A stretch of DNA of 64,000 nucleotides, taken from contig NZ_FNNJ01000003.1 in NCBI RefSeq assembly GCF_900106565.1, positions 124,001 to 188,000 on the forward strand. The letters are read 5' to 3'. How positions within the stretch are numbered: position 1 is the first letter of the stretch; every line of letters begins with the position of its first letter. Under the pieces are notes generated by a model. It was given only the letters and a program-made list of their open reading frames with translations. It did not search any database and was not told the DNA's origin. The DNA comes from Lutibacter oricola. Lineage in GTDB: Bacteria; Bacteroidota; Bacteroidia; Flavobacteriales; Flavobacteriaceae. The position numbers and the translations under genes were made by a program. Positions 27,901 through 36,744 of the stretch are shown here, piece after piece.

Positions 27901-28220
27901 GTTACAACAACTTCGTCTAGTGCTTCTGCACTTTCAATCATTGTTACATCTATTTTGTTAGAAGCTCCAACTGTTTTCTCAACTGTAGTCATACCAATAA
28001 AGCTGAATTGAAGTACAGCTCCTGGTTTTGCTTTGATTGAGTAATTACCGTCAAAATCTGATTGAGTACCAGTATTGGTACCTTTTACAACTACTGTTAC
28101 ACCAGGTAATGGGCCGCTAGCATCAGCAACCTTACCGGTAACAGTCTTTTCTTGTGCAAACGAAATTTGCACGAATAACACTAAAAGAAGTGTTAAAAAA
28201 CCATTTAACTTTGTTTTCAT
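24984..28220 (-). CDS. SusC/RagA-family TonB-linked outer-membrane transporter
   Basis: A 1078-residue TonB-dependent importer. It has a signal peptide (1-22, SFAQ), a regulatory-like domain (about 24-100), ALDEVVVTALGIKRDKKSLGYA as the plug entry, a plug with FVVDGVPVSN and ATALYGSRAANGVIVITTKKGK, and a barrel ending DYGFNIKLEF. The VVVTALGI.R..KSLGYA phrase is typical of SusC proteins that pair with the nutrient-binding SusD branch, which is exactly the partner encoded three bases downstream. One stretch (DRDGDGIDDLT-like, near residue 300) resembles a calcium-binding DxDxDG loop. Confidence 0.96.
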   Translation of the reverse strand: MKTKLNGFLTLLLVLFVQISFAQEKTVTGKVADASGPLPGVTVVVKGTNTGTQSDFDGNYSIKAKPGAVLQFSFIGMTTVEKTVGASNKIDVTMIESAEALDEVVVTALGIKRDKKSLGYATQEIKGDAVSTAKDPNFVNSLSGKIAGIDVKSSGTMGGSTNVVMRGYSSLYNSNQALFVVDGVPVSNINSNSSDQSTGRGGYDFGNAAQDINPDDIESVNVLKGGAATALYGSRAANGVIVITTKKGKNRDNKGIGVTINTSVTFNKYNSETMAQYQKEYGAGYSDYYYDAGGPRGGGFFVRDLDGDGIDDLTTPSTEDASFGAAFDPSLSVYQWDSWYPQLGDTYLQATPWEAAKNDPNSYFKVGSTIFKSVALDGANEEGNFRLGYTKLNQEGILENSSIIRDNVDFGGSYKLTDKLTASAKATYVKTKGKGRYGTGYDSNNPMQAMRQWWQTNVDVKEQRAAYFATRDNITWNSNDPLTDLSPIYSDNPYWTRYENYETDSRNRVFGNFTLNYEINDWLSAMGRVTLDTYSGIQEERINVGSVDISKYSRFNESFTENNFDFMLNFNKDLSEKINLRAVLGSNIQTTRYSNILSSTNGGLSIARLYALSNSAGTLLAPDEYEYHRRTDGYYANVSLDFDNLIFVEGSYRYDTASTLPTDNNAYSYYGASGSFLFSSLLESNAIQLGKLRVGYAKTGNSARPLSVYDTYVLGDNVGGQPIASLPSTKNNNNLKNEISNEIEVGLEMAFLKNRLGFDLSVYNKTSEDLITPASITGATGYTRQWINAGEIENKGVELSLYGSPVKTDDFEWKVNVNWGQNKSEVLSLPDGLDNLQLTSLQGGVSINATIGEAYGQIKGSDFVYVDGEKVVNQDTGYYEKTASTSENLGSFQADWKGGINNSFRYKNLSFSFLIDVQKGGNIFSLDTWYGYATGLYDFQAGTNDLGNEKRISIADGGGIILPGVAPDGTANEVRSRYDYYAHGEGYTRAPNAMHVYDASYVKLREVSLAYTFPKNLFKNSFIENLTVTATGRNLWIIDKNTPYTDPEAGLSSGNVQGYQSGAYPSTKDYGFNIKLEF

Positions 28221-28246
28221 TATATAATTATTTGAATTAATCGAGG

Positions 28247-28258
28247 CAAAAATCTTAA
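28247..28258 (-). promoter_or_regulatory. Conserved motif upstream of susC
   Basis: The minus strand reads TTAAGATTTTTG, identical to the motif before the susC at 23113 and at the same distance from the start (26 against 27 bases). Downstream of it both leaders also share TTAATTCAAA and end TATAATG. This points to a shared promoter or leader inherited with the paralogous 5' ends. Confidence 0.4.
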
Positions 28259-28383
28259 TAATATGTTAATATTCCAAGTTAAATTGTGTTTAATATCTAA
28301 ATTATGTTAAAAAAAGATTAAGATAAGATTGTGTTTGTGAATATTTTAAGAGAATATGTTAAATTTTGCTAATAGTTAAATTG

Positions 28384-30033
28384 TTAAAATAAATAAGAAA
28401 TTTTTAGTAAAAGTTTTGAATTTTGAAGTTTTAATTGAGAATGTTTTGATTTTCCCAGAGCGTAACCAATATTAAAAATTGAATTTTTATTTTTGATGTT
28501 GTAACCAATGCCTAAGCCTAAAAATGAATTACTTTCAGGTTTTTGTATAAATGCTATATCTATAAAGGTGTATAGATAATTAAAACTAGTTGTTAAATAA
28601 TGGTGTTCTATTGTGTTAGTAGAATATTTGTAAGTTAATATACTTTCTTCGTTAAAACCTCTAATTGTGTTAAATCCTCCAATTCTAAACCTATCATTTT
28701 CTATAGGTGATTTTGAATTTAAATATTCGTTTTGTGATTTTAAAAAAATGAAGTTTTTTGAATTTATACTAAATAGGTAGCTTATGTAAAAATTATATTT
28801 TAGCTGGCTGCTTTTAGTGTTGCTTATTTCATTATTTCCAGTTAGGAAATTGGATTTAATGTTAGGTGAGTTTGTGTTTGTAATGTGAGTTTGTTTGTGG
28901 TTGTTAAAACTTAGTGATATTCCATAAAGCTTTTTGTTGAAGTTTTCAAAATTAAATATGTTGTTATTGTTTGTAATGTTAGACTTGTTAAAAAGGATTA
29001 TAGAGCTAACTTCTATATTTCTTGAAAGGTTGTATCCTAGCTTGAATTGAGAAAGGGTGTTTGTGTATGTTGAATCTTTTCTTATAATTTCAAAACTTCC
29101 ACCTAAATTAAAATTAGATCCAAAAATATAGGGTGTAAAGTAATTAAGATTTAAAGTAGAAGTATTAGAGTTGCTTAGCCATTTGATTTTTATTTCTTCG
29201 TTCTTGTTAAAGGTGTTGTTAAGTTCTAAGTTTAAAAAACCGTTTACCTTTATTTTTTTACCATCTTCATTTGAAAATCCAATTAGACCATCAATTTTGC
29301 TGCTAGATTTTTTTCTTAAGTATAGATAGAGTTCTGTGGAATCTTTAGTGAATAAAACTTGTGGTTTTTTTATTGTAGTAGCAAAATTTAAGTTGGTTAA
29401 TTTATTGTTTATGATTTTGAGTTTTTCTTTGTTGAATGTTGTTTTGTTGTTTAGTTGTAAAATTTTCAAAAGTTTTTTCTTCGGAAATTCATCATATCCT
29501 TCGATAGTAATATTGTTTATATTTCTTTCTTTATTAAAATTAATTTTAAGATTAGACTCTATAAGGCCATTATTAATTAATGTGTTTTTTAAGTTTACTG
29601 TTGTAAACGAATATCCGTTACTTACGTAATAATCTAATATTTGATTTAAAATTTCATCAGTTTTAACTATTGGTATAGTGATGTGGGTTTTATTTTGAGC
29701 TTTTTTTAATATAAATTCTGGTAGGTTGGAAGTTTCAAAATGTATTTTTAAAGAGTCAATTTTTTCATTTAACTTAAAGTTTAATTTGATAATTGAATCG
29801 TTGTCTATAGTGGTTTGTTGGTAGTTTATGTACCCGTTTAATAGTAATTGATCTGTAAAGATTTTTATTTCGTTAGATACACTTTTTTTAGTATTGTGAA
29901 ATTTTTTATATGGTATAGTGTTGAATAGTGTGTCGTTAGAGTATACTACAAGTTCTTTTTTTTGAGAAAAAGAGTTGTTTACGTATATAAGTAATATAAT
30001 AAGGTGTAATATGTTTTTAAGTTTCAAGCCCAA
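28384..30033 (-). CDS. BamA/TamA-like outer-membrane protein with POTRA repeats
   Basis: A 549-residue protein with a signal peptide (about 1-23, ending NNSFSQ). The periplasmic half shows POTRA-like units, the clearest being INNITIEGYDEFPKKKLLKILQLNN at about 169-193. The C-terminal half is a 16-strand-type barrel with the Omp85 loop motif in GGFNTIRGFNEESI (R-G-F) and a final Phe (LLLKISYLF). It is shorter than BamA and lacks five POTRA domains, so it is more likely a TamA-like or surface-assembly relative. No ATG is available; the start is TTG at 30033 or TTG at 30027. Codon use is extremely AT-rich and Asn/Lys-heavy compared with the neighbouring SusC. Confidence 0.8.
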   Translation of the reverse strand: MGLKLKNILHLIILLIYVNNSFSQKKELVVYSNDTLFNTIPYKKFHNTKKSVSNEIKIFTDQLLLNGYINYQQTTIDNDSIIKLNFKLNEKIDSLKIHFETSNLPEFILKKAQNKTHITIPIVKTDEILNQILDYYVSNGYSFTTVNLKNTLINNGLIESNLKINFNKERNINNITIEGYDEFPKKKLLKILQLNNKTTFNKEKLKIINNKLTNLNFATTIKKPQVLFTKDSTELYLYLRKKSSSKIDGLIGFSNEDGKKIKVNGFLNLELNNTFNKNEEIKIKWLSNSNTSTLNLNYFTPYIFGSNFNLGGSFEIIRKDSTYTNTLSQFKLGYNLSRNIEVSSIILFNKSNITNNNNIFNFENFNKKLYGISLSFNNHKQTHITNTNSPNIKSNFLTGNNEISNTKSSQLKYNFYISYLFSINSKNFIFLKSQNEYLNSKSPIENDRFRIGGFNTIRGFNEESILTYKYSTNTIEHHYLTTSFNYLYTFIDIAFIQKPESNSFLGLGIGYNIKNKNSIFNIGYALGKSKHSQLKLQNSKLLLKISYLF

Positions 30034-30047
30034 AAAGTTAATTTAAG

Positions 30048-30055
30048 CAAAAATA
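30048..30055 (-). promoter_or_regulatory. -7 promoter element of the BamA/TamA-like gene
   Basis: The minus strand reads TATTTTTG, an exact TAnnTTTG match, about 15-20 bases before the TTG start. A run of T lies about 18 bases further upstream in the -33 position. It is divergent from the rpsL promoter. Confidence 0.45.
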
Positions 30056-30092
30056 CGGTAAATTATTTCTTAAAAAATATAATTCGTAGATG

Positions 30093-30123
30093 TTTGAATT
30101 ACAATAAATTATTTGTACATTTG
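30093..30123 (+). promoter_or_regulatory. Promoter of the str-S10-spc-alpha ribosomal operon
   Basis: TTTG at 30093-30096, exactly 19 bases, then TACATTTG at 30116-30123: a full match to the Bacteroidota housekeeping promoter. The predicted start is near 30128-30131, leaving a leader of about 50 bases. The leader would begin with a small hairpin (CTCTT, AAAA, AAGAG at 30128-30141). Confidence 0.85.
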
Positions 30124-30179
30124 CACACTCTTAAAAAAGAGCATTTATAAAATAAAAGTAATTATAACAAAAATTTAGT

Positions 30180-30554
30180 ATGCCAACAATTTCGCAATTA
30201 GTACGAAAAGGAAGAACCAAAATAACTAAGAAGAGTAAATCGGCTGCTTTAAATTCTTGTCCTCAACGTAGAGGTGTATGTACTCGTGTATATACTACTA
30301 CGCCTAAAAAACCAAACTCAGCAATGCGTAAAGTTGCAAGGGTAAGGTTAACAAATGGAAATGAAGTTAATGCTTACATTCCAGGTGAAGGACATAATTT
30401 ACAAGAGCACTCGATAGTATTAGTTAGAGGTGGAAGGGTTAAAGATTTACCAGGTGTTAGATACCACATTGTACGTGGAGCATTAGACACAGCCGGTGTT
30501 GACGGAAGAACTCAGCGTCGTTCAAAATATGGTACAAAAGCCCCAAAGAAGTAA
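30180..30554 (+). CDS. rpsL: 30S ribosomal protein S12 (uS12)
   Basis: A 124-residue decoding-centre protein. The conserved [20 protein letters not shown] and [14 protein letters not shown] blocks carry lysines at the two positions where streptomycin-resistance mutations usually arise, so the sequence is the sensitive-type wild type. It is the first gene of the ribosomal block, behind a consensus promoter, and is followed after 23 bases by rpsG. Confidence 0.99.
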   Translation: MPTISQLVRKGRTKITKKSKSAALNSCPQRRGVCTRVYTTTPKKPNSAMRKVARVRLTNGNEVNAYIPGEGHNLQEHSIVLVRGGRVKDLPGVRYHIVRGALDTAGVDGRTQRRSKYGTKAPKK

Positions 30555-30577
30555 TTTAAAAACTTTAATGTAAAGAC

Positions 30578-31054
30578 ATGAGAAAAAGAAGAGCGAAAAA
30601 AAGAGTTCTTTTACCGGATCCAAAATTTAACGATCAGTTAGTAACACGTTTTGTAAACAACTTAATGTGGGATGGTAAAAAATCTGTAGCTTTCAAAGTA
30701 TTTTATGATGCATTGGCAATCGTAGAAGAAAAGAATCAAGAAGAAGAAAAAACATCATTAGAATTATGGAAAGATGCTTTAACTAATGTTATGCCTCACG
30801 TAGAAGTACGTAGTCGTAGAGTTGGTGGTGCTACATTCCAAATTCCAATGCAAATTAGACCTGACCGTAAAGTGTCAATGGCTATCAAGTGGTTAATTTC
30901 AGCTGCTAGAAAGCGTAATGAAAAATCAATGGCTCAGCGTTTAGCTGGTGAAGTATTAGCTGCTGCAAAAGAAGAAGGTGCTGCTGTTAAGAAAAGAGTT
31001 GATGTACATAAAATGGCTGATGCGAATAAAGCATTCTCTCACCTTAGATTTTAA
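30578..31054 (+). CDS. rpsG: 30S ribosomal protein S7 (uS7)
   Basis: A 158-residue protein that nucleates assembly of the 30S head. It begins [22 protein letters not shown] and has the [18 protein letters not shown] loop that contacts 16S rRNA. Length and order (rpsL-rpsG-fusA) are those of the str operon. Confidence 0.99.
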   Translation: MRKRRAKKRVLLPDPKFNDQLVTRFVNNLMWDGKKSVAFKVFYDALAIVEEKNQEEEKTSLELWKDALTNVMPHVEVRSRRVGGATFQIPMQIRPDRKVSMAIKWLISAARKRNEKSMAQRLAGEVLAAAKEEGAAVKKRVDVHKMADANKAFSHLRF

Positions 31055-31066
31055 ATATAGTTAGAA

Positions 31067-33184
31067 ATGTCAAGAGATTTAAAATACACAAGAAATATTG
31101 GAATTGCAGCTCATATTGATGCAGGTAAAACTACTTGTACAGAGCGTATTCTTTATTACACAGGAGTTTCTCATAAAATTGGTGAAGTACATGATGGTGC
31201 TGCAACAATGGACTGGATGGAGCAAGAGCAAGAAAGAGGTATTACAATTACTTCTGCTGCTACAACATGTACATGGCAATTTCCAACAGAAAATGGAGTT
31301 CCAACAAAAGAAGCTAAAGGTTACCACTTTAATATTATTGATACACCAGGTCACGTTGATTTTACAGTTGAGGTGAATCGTTCATTAAGAGTTTTAGATG
31401 GTTTAGTTTTCTTATTTAGTGCTGTAGATGGTGTTGAGCCTCAATCAGAAACTAACTGGAGATTAGCAGATAACTATAAAGTTCCAAGAATTGGGTTTGT
31501 TAATAAAATGGACCGTCAAGGAGCTAACTTTTTAGCCGTTTGTCAGCAAGTAAAAGAAATGCTAGGTTCTAATGCAGTGCCTATTGTTATGAATATTGGT
31601 GATGAGGATAACTTTAAAGGTGTGGTTGATTTAGTGAAAAATAGAGCAATTATTTGGCACGATCAAACACAAGGATCAACTTTTGATGTAGTAGATATTC
31701 CTGAAGAATTAAAAGAAGAAGCTCATGAGTTACGTGGTAAACTTATTGAAGAAGTTGCTGCTTATGATGATACTCTTTTAGAAAAATATATGGAAGATGA
31801 AAATTCTATTACAGAAGATGAGGTTCATGCTGCTTTGCGTGCCGCTGTAATGGATATGTCTATAATTCCTATGGTTTGTGGTTCTGCATTCAAAAATAAA
31901 GGTGTTCAGTTTTTATTAGATGCTGTATGTCGTTATTTACCTTCTCCAACAGATAAAGAGGGTATTATTGGAACGAACCCAAAAACTGAAGAAGAAGAAA
32001 TTCGTAAGCCAGATGTTAAGGAGCCGTTTGCTGCTTTAGCTTTTAAAATTGCTACAGATCCTTTTGTAGGTCGTTTAGCTTTCTTTAGAGCGTATTCTGG
32101 TCGTTTAGATGCAGGTTCTTACATATACAATAGTCGTTCTGGTAAAAAAGAACGTATTTCAAGAATCTATCAAATGCACTCTAATAAACAAAATGCTATC
32201 GACTATATCGAAGCAGGTGATATTGGTGCAGGTGTAGGTTTTAAAGATATTAAAACAGGAGATACTATGTGTGATGAAAAAGCACCGATAGTATTAGAGT
32301 CAATGGACTTTCCAGATCCTGTAATTGGTATTGCAGTAGAGCCAAAAACAAAATCTGATGTAGATAAGTTAGGTATGGCTTTAGGTAAATTAGCTGAAGA
32401 AGATCCAACGTTTACAGTTAAAACAGATGATGCTTCTGGTCAAACAATTATTTCAGGAATGGGTGAATTACACTTAGAAGTAATTGTAGATCGTTTAAAG
32501 CGTGAATTTAAAGTTGAAGTTAACGAAGGTCAACCTCAGGTAGAATATAAAGAAGCTGTTACAGCAAAAGCGGATCACCGTGAAGTTTATAAAAAACAAT
32601 CTGGTGGACGTGGTAAATTCGCAGATATTAAATTTATTATGGAGCCTGCTCCAGAAGGAGAAGTTGGATTAATATTTGAAAACACTATTAAAGGTGGTAA
32701 TATTCCTAAAGAATTTGTTCCTTCAGTAGAAAAAGGATTTAAAGAAGCTATGAAAGCTGGACCTTTAGCTGGATACGAAGTAGATAGTTTAAAAGTAACT
32801 TTATATGATGGTTCATTCCACGCGGTAGATTCAGATCAATTATCGTTCGAATTAGCTGCGAAAATGGGATTCAAAGCTGCGGCAAAATCTGCTAAAGCTG
32901 TAATTTTAGAACCTATTATGAAGATTGACGTTGTTACTCCAGAAGAAAACATGGGTGATATTGTTGGTGATTTAAATAGACGTAGAGGTCAGGTTAATTC
33001 AATGGATGATAGAGCTGGTGCAAAAGTTGTTAAAGCTAACGTACCATTATCAGAAATGTTTGGATATGTAACTACATTAAGAACGTTATCATCTGGTAGA
33101 GCATCTTCTTCAATGGAATTTTCACACTTCGAGCAATGTCCAAACAATATTGCTGAAGATGTAATCGAAAAAGCAAAAGGTTAA
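31067..33184 (+). CDS. fusA: Translation elongation factor G
   Basis: A 705-residue GTPase that drives tRNA-mRNA translocation and, with RRF, ribosome recycling. G1 is AHIDAGKTT, the switch region holds [12 protein letters not shown]3 is DTPGHVDF and G4 is NKMDR; domains II-V follow ([11 protein letters not shown] and the C-terminal [21 protein letters not shown]). The residue after GKTT is Cys where many EF-Gs have Thr. No tuf gene follows; rpsJ comes directly after, the Bacteroidota arrangement. Confidence 0.99.
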   Translation: MSRDLKYTRNIGIAAHIDAGKTTCTERILYYTGVSHKIGEVHDGAATMDWMEQEQERGITITSAATTCTWQFPTENGVPTKEAKGYHFNIIDTPGHVDFTVEVNRSLRVLDGLVFLFSAVDGVEPQSETNWRLADNYKVPRIGFVNKMDRQGANFLAVCQQVKEMLGSNAVPIVMNIGDEDNFKGVVDLVKNRAIIWHDQTQGSTFDVVDIPEELKEEAHELRGKLIEEVAAYDDTLLEKYMEDENSITEDEVHAALRAAVMDMSIIPMVCGSAFKNKGVQFLLDAVCRYLPSPTDKEGIIGTNPKTEEEEIRKPDVKEPFAALAFKIATDPFVGRLAFFRAYSGRLDAGSYIYNSRSGKKERISRIYQMHSNKQNAIDYIEAGDIGAGVGFKDIKTGDTMCDEKAPIVLESMDFPDPVIGIAVEPKTKSDVDKLGMALGKLAEEDPTFTVKTDDASGQTIISGMGELHLEVIVDRLKREFKVEVNEGQPQVEYKEAVTAKADHREVYKKQSGGRGKFADIKFIMEPAPEGEVGLIFENTIKGGNIPKEFVPSVEKGFKEAMKAGPLAGYEVDSLKVTLYDGSFHAVDSDQLSFELAAKMGFKAAAKSAKAVILEPIMKIDVVTPEENMGDIVGDLNRRRGQVNSMDDRAGAKVVKANVPLSEMFGYVTTLRTLSSGRASSSMEFSHFEQCPNNIAEDVIEKAKG

Positions 33185-33201
33185 TCTCTAAATTAGAAAC
33201 T

Positions 33202-33507
33202 ATGAGTCAAAAAATTAGAATAAAATTAAAATCATACGATTACAATTTAGTAGATAAATCTGCTGAGAAAATCGTAAAAACAGTAAAAAATACTGGAGCT
33301 GTTGTAAATGGGCCAATTCCATTACCAACACATAAAAAGATTTTTACAGTATTACGTTCACCACACGTAAACAAAAAATCTCGTGAACAATTCCAATTAA
33401 GTTCTTATAAAAGATTATTAGATATTTATAGTTCTTCATCTAAGACTATTGATGCGCTAATGAAATTAGAACTTCCAAGTGGAGTAGAAGTAGAAATTAA
33501 AGTATAA
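33202..33507 (+). CDS. rpsJ: 30S ribosomal protein S10 (uS10)
   Basis: A 101-residue protein, with [29 protein letters not shown] at the start and the [28 protein letters not shown] loop. In many bacteria rpsJ opens the S10 operon; here it is separated from rplC by a 139-base gap holding a terminator-like hairpin, so it may be expressed more like a str-operon gene. Confidence 0.99.
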   Translation: MSQKIRIKLKSYDYNLVDKSAEKIVKTVKNTGAVVNGPIPLPTHKKIFTVLRSPHVNKKSREQFQLSSYKRLLDIYSSSSKTIDALMKLELPSGVEVEIKV

Positions 33508-33538
33508 TTACTACTGCCAATTAATTTTGGTAACATGT

Positions 33539-33557
33539 CCTGAGCGGTTGTCGAAGG
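33539..33557. repeat. Short palindrome-related repeat between rpsJ and rplC
   Basis: Reads CCTGAGCGGTTGTCGAAGG, flanked by T and A so that TCCT and AGGA are inverted. It resembles the short interspersed repeat CCTTCGACAAGCTCAGG that I recall from many unrelated bacterial genomes. It is GC-rich against its surroundings and non-coding. Confidence 0.45.
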
Positions 33558-33576
33558 AAAAACGAAAAAAATACAT

Positions 33577-33607
33577 CAGGGTTGAAGTATTTCGACCCTG
33601 TTTTTTT
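33577..33607 (+). terminator. Terminator-like hairpin inside the ribosomal operon
   Basis: CAGGGTTGAA at 33577-33586 pairs with TTCGACCCTG at 33591-33600 (ten pairs, one G-U) around a four-base loop, followed by seven T. It lies 40 bases before rplC, with no promoter visible between. It is either a partial terminator that lowers expression of the S10 cluster relative to str, or the terminator of an attenuator. Confidence 0.75.
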
Positions 33608-33646
33608 AAAATAGAAAATAAATTAATAATTAATAAATAATTAAAA

Positions 33647-34264
33647 ATGTCTGGGTTAATAGGTAGAAAAATCGGAATGACCAGCTTATTTGATGAAAAC
33701 GGGAAAAATATTCCTTGTACAGTAATCGAAGCAGGTCCTTGTGTAGTTACCCAAGTCAGAACCGAAGAGGTTGACGGGTATAATGCCCTTCAAATAGGTT
33801 TCGATGACAAGAAGGCAAAAAGCTCTAATAAAGCTTTAGACGGTCACTTTAGTAAAGCTGGTACCGTTGCCAAAAAGAAAGTCGTTGAGTTCCAAGATTT
33901 TGAAGATGAGCATAAATTAGGAGATGAATTAACAGTTGAATTATTTACTGAAGGAGAGTTTGTTGATGTTTCAGCAACTTCTAAAGGTAAAGGTTTTCAA
34001 GGGGTTGTAAAACGTCACGGTTTTGCTGGTGTAGGTCAAGCTACTCACGGTCAACATAACCGTTTAAGAGCGCCAGGTTCAATTGGAGCAGCATCTTACC
34101 CTGCGCGTGTATTCAAAGGAATGCGTATGGCAGGAAGAATGGGAGGAAAAAAAGTTACAGTTCAAAATTTAAGAGTTTTAAAAGTAGTTTCTGAAAAGAA
34201 TTTACTTGTTGTTAAAGGAGCAGTTCCTGGGCACAAAAACGCTTACGTAATCATTCAGAAATAA
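33647..34264 (+). CDS. rplC: 50S ribosomal protein L3 (uL3)
   Basis: A 205-residue protein of the 50S subunit that reaches toward the peptidyl-transferase centre through the loop around [30 protein letters not shown]. The stop and the rplD start share one base (TAATG), implying coupled translation. It is the first gene after the internal hairpin. Confidence 0.99.
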   Translation: MSGLIGRKIGMTSLFDENGKNIPCTVIEAGPCVVTQVRTEEVDGYNALQIGFDDKKAKSSNKALDGHFSKAGTVAKKKVVEFQDFEDEHKLGDELTVELFTEGEFVDVSATSKGKGFQGVVKRHGFAGVGQATHGQHNRLRAPGSIGAASYPARVFKGMRMAGRMGGKKVTVQNLRVLKVVSEKNLLVVKGAVPGHKNAYVIIQK

Positions 34265-34893
34265 TGAAAGTATCAGTTTTAGACATAACAGGAAAAGATA
34301 CAGGAAGAAAAGTTGAACTTTCTGATGCTGTATTTGGAATTGAGCCAAATAACCATGCTGTTTACTTAGATGTAAAACAGTTTTTGGCTAATAAAAGACA
34401 AGGAACTAGCAAAGCTAAAGAACGTGCTGAAATTTCTGGTAGTACTAGAAAGATTAAGAAGCAAAAAGGTACTGGTACCGCTCGTGCAGGTAGTATAAAA
34501 TCTCCTGTATTTAGAGGTGGTGGTCGTATTTTTGGTCCTAGACCTCAAGATCATTCTTTTAAATTAAACAAAAATTTAAAAAAATTAGCACGTAAATCTG
34601 CATTTAGTATTCAAGCAAAAGACCAAAATATTGTGGTTGTTGAAGACTTTAATTTTGAAAAACCAAACACAAAACAATTTAAGCAAGTACTTGCTGCATT
34701 GGGAGTTGAGAACAAAAAATCTCTATTTGTGTTGGCTGAACAAAATAAAAATGTATATTTGTCATCGCGCAATTTGAAACGTTCAAAAACCGTAACTAAT
34801 TCAGGTTTAAGTACTTATGAATTATTACATGCGAAGAAGGTAATCCTTTCAGAAGGATCATTAGAAGGAATTGAATCTAATTTAAGCAAATAG
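34264..34893 (+). CDS. rplD: 50S ribosomal protein L4 (uL4)
   Basis: A 209-residue protein. The extended loop ([33 protein letters not shown], about 61-93) lines the exit tunnel and includes the positions where macrolide-resistance changes are found. In E. coli L4 represses the S10 operon through its leader; the structured gap before rplC makes a similar loop possible here but unproven. Confidence 0.99.
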   Translation: MKVSVLDITGKDTGRKVELSDAVFGIEPNNHAVYLDVKQFLANKRQGTSKAKERAEISGSTRKIKKQKGTGTARAGSIKSPVFRGGGRIFGPRPQDHSFKLNKNLKKLARKSAFSIQAKDQNIVVVEDFNFEKPNTKQFKQVLAALGVENKKSLFVLAEQNKNVYLSSRNLKRSKTVTNSGLSTYELLHAKKVILSEGSLEGIESNLSK

Positions 34894-34902
34894 GTAGTAG
34901 AT

Positions 34903-35193
34903 ATGAGTATTTTAATTAAACCTATTATAACGGAAAAAGCTACAAATGACAGTGAATTATTTAATCGCTATGCATTTGTTGTAGATAAGAAAGCTAACAA
35001 AGTTGAAATTAAAAATGCTGTAGAACAAGCTTACGGTGTTACAATTGAAAATGTTAGAACAATGAATTATCCAGTTCAGCGTAATACAAAATACACTAAA
35101 AGTGGAATTGTACAAGCGATGAAAGGAGCTTATAAAAAAGCAATTGTTCAGTTAGCTGAAGGAGAAAATATTGATTTTTATAGCAATATCTAA
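34903..35193 (+). CDS. rplW: 50S ribosomal protein L23 (uL23)
   Basis: A 96-residue protein, beginning LIKPIITEKATNDSE and containing the RRNTKYTKSG-like loop. It sits at the tunnel exit, where signal recognition particle and trigger factor dock. It starts nine bases after rplD. Confidence 0.99.
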   Translation: MSILIKPIITEKATNDSELFNRYAFVVDKKANKVEIKNAVEQAYGVTIENVRTMNYPVQRNTKYTKSGIVQAMKGAYKKAIVQLAEGENIDFYSNI

Positions 35194-35207
35194 GATAAGA
35201 TAAAAAA

Positions 35208-36032
35208 ATGTCAGTTAGAAAATTAAAACCAATAACACCAGGTCAGCGTTTTAGAGTAGTAAATGGGTTCGACGCCATAACTACTGATAAGCCGGAGAAA
35301 AGTTTATTAGCTCCGAAAAAAAGATCTGGAGGTCGAAACAACAAAGGTAAAATGACTATGCGCTACATTGGTGGTGGTCATAAAAAACACTATCGTATTA
35401 TTGATTTCAAAAGAAATAAGCATGGTGTACCTGCAACAGTAAAATCTATTGAGTACGATCCAAATAGAACTGCTTTTATCGCATTATTAAATTATGCTGA
35501 TGGAGAGAAGAGATATGTGATTGCTCAAAATGGTTTAAAAGCTGGTCAAACTGTAATTTCTGGTGAAGGAGCTACTCCTGATGTTGGAAATACAATGTTG
35601 TTAAGTGAAATTCCATTAGGAACTACAATCTCTTGTATTGAATTACATCCAGGTCAAGGAGCTGTTATTGCTCGTAGTGCTGGATCTTTTGCACAGTTAA
35701 TGGCAAGAGAAGGTAAATATGCAACAATTAAATTGCCTTCAGGTGAAACAAGATTAATCTTGTTAACTTGTAGTGCAACTATTGGTGTTGTATCTAATTC
35801 AGATCATCAATTATTAGTTTCAGGTAAGGCCGGAAGAACTCGTTGGTTAGGTAGAAGACCTAGAACGAGACCAGTTGTAATGAACCCTGTTGATCACCCA
35901 ATGGGTGGTGGAGAAGGTAAATCTTCTGGAGGTCATCCAAGATCAAGAAATGGTATCCCTGCAAAAGGATTCAAAACTAGATCTAAGACTAAGGCGAGTA
36001 ATAAATATATTATCGAACGCAGAAAAAAATAA
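35208..36032 (+). CDS. rplB: 50S ribosomal protein L2 (uL2)
   Basis: A 274-residue protein needed for subunit joining and peptidyl transfer. It has the [24 protein letters not shown] block near residue 45 and the conserved His in [22 protein letters not shown] near 225. Normal family length. Confidence 0.99.
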   Translation: MSVRKLKPITPGQRFRVVNGFDAITTDKPEKSLLAPKKRSGGRNNKGKMTMRYIGGGHKKHYRIIDFKRNKHGVPATVKSIEYDPNRTAFIALLNYADGEKRYVIAQNGLKAGQTVISGEGATPDVGNTMLLSEIPLGTTISCIELHPGQGAVIARSAGSFAQLMAREGKYATIKLPSGETRLILLTCSATIGVVSNSDHQLLVSGKAGRTRWLGRRPRTRPVVMNPVDHPMGGGEGKSSGGHPRSRNGIPAKGFKTRSKTKASNKYIIERRKK

Positions 36033-36039
36033 TTGAGAT

Positions 36040-36318
36040 ATGGCACGTTCATTAAAAAAAGGACCTTACGTTTTTCATAAGCTTGAAAAGAAAGTTCAAG
36101 TTAGTTTAGAATCAGGAAAGAAATCGGTAATCAAAACTTGGTCAAGATCTTCAATGATCACTCCAGATTTTGTAGGACAAACAATTGCAGTTCACAACGG
36201 ACGTCAATTTGTTCCTGTATATGTAACTGAAAACATGGTAGGGCATAAGTTAGGAGAATTTTCACCAACACGTTCATTTAGAGGACACGCTGGTGCAAAG
36301 AATAAAGGAAAAAAATAG
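36040..36318 (+). CDS. rpsS: 30S ribosomal protein S19 (uS19)
   Basis: A 92-residue 30S head protein, [19 protein letters not shown], with the [28 protein letters not shown] core and a basic tail. Seven bases separate it from rplB. Confidence 0.99.
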   Translation: MARSLKKGPYVFHKLEKKVQVSLESGKKSVIKTWSRSSMITPDFVGQTIAVHNGRQFVPVYVTENMVGHKLGEFSPTRSFRGHAGAKNKGKK

Positions 36319-36327
36319 TAGGTAATC

Positions 36328-36732
36328 ATGGGAGTTCGTAAAAAATTAAGAGCACAGCAGATAAAAGAGGAGAAGAAGCAATTAGCTTTCGCTAAGCTTA
36401 CTGGTTGTCCTACATCACCAAGAAAAATGCGCTTGGTTGCTGATTTAGTTAGAGGAGTTGAAGTTGAAAAAGCACTTCAAATTTTAAAATTTAACTCAAA
36501 AGAAGCATCAATCAATTTAGAAAAATTATTGTTAAGTGCAATTGCAAACTGGCAAGCTAAAAACGAAGAAGCAAGTATCGAAGATGCAGGTTTATTTGTT
36601 AAAGAAATTTTTGTAGATAGCGCAAGTATGTTAAAAAGATTAAGACCTGCACCACAAGGGCGCGCACATAGAATTAGAAAACGTTCTAATCACGTGACTT
36701 TAGTGTTAGGTAGTAAAAATCAAAGCAATTAA
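36328..36732 (+). CDS. rplV: 50S ribosomal protein L22 (uL22)
   Basis: A 134-residue protein whose C-terminal hairpin ([25 protein letters not shown]) lines the exit tunnel opposite L4. The N-terminus carries about 25 extra charged residues before the conserved core ([15 protein letters not shown]), an extension common in this phylum. Confidence 0.99.
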   Translation: MGVRKKLRAQQIKEEKKQLAFAKLTGCPTSPRKMRLVADLVRGVEVEKALQILKFNSKEASINLEKLLLSAIANWQAKNEEASIEDAGLFVKEIFVDSASMLKRLRPAPQGRAHRIRKRSNHVTLVLGSKNQSN

Positions 36733-36744
36733 TCATAAGTAGAA

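Noticed and set aside
31079-31376. Open frames overlapping the start of fusA on both strands
   Set aside because: They are shadows of the highly biased EF-G coding sequence, with no independent start signals.
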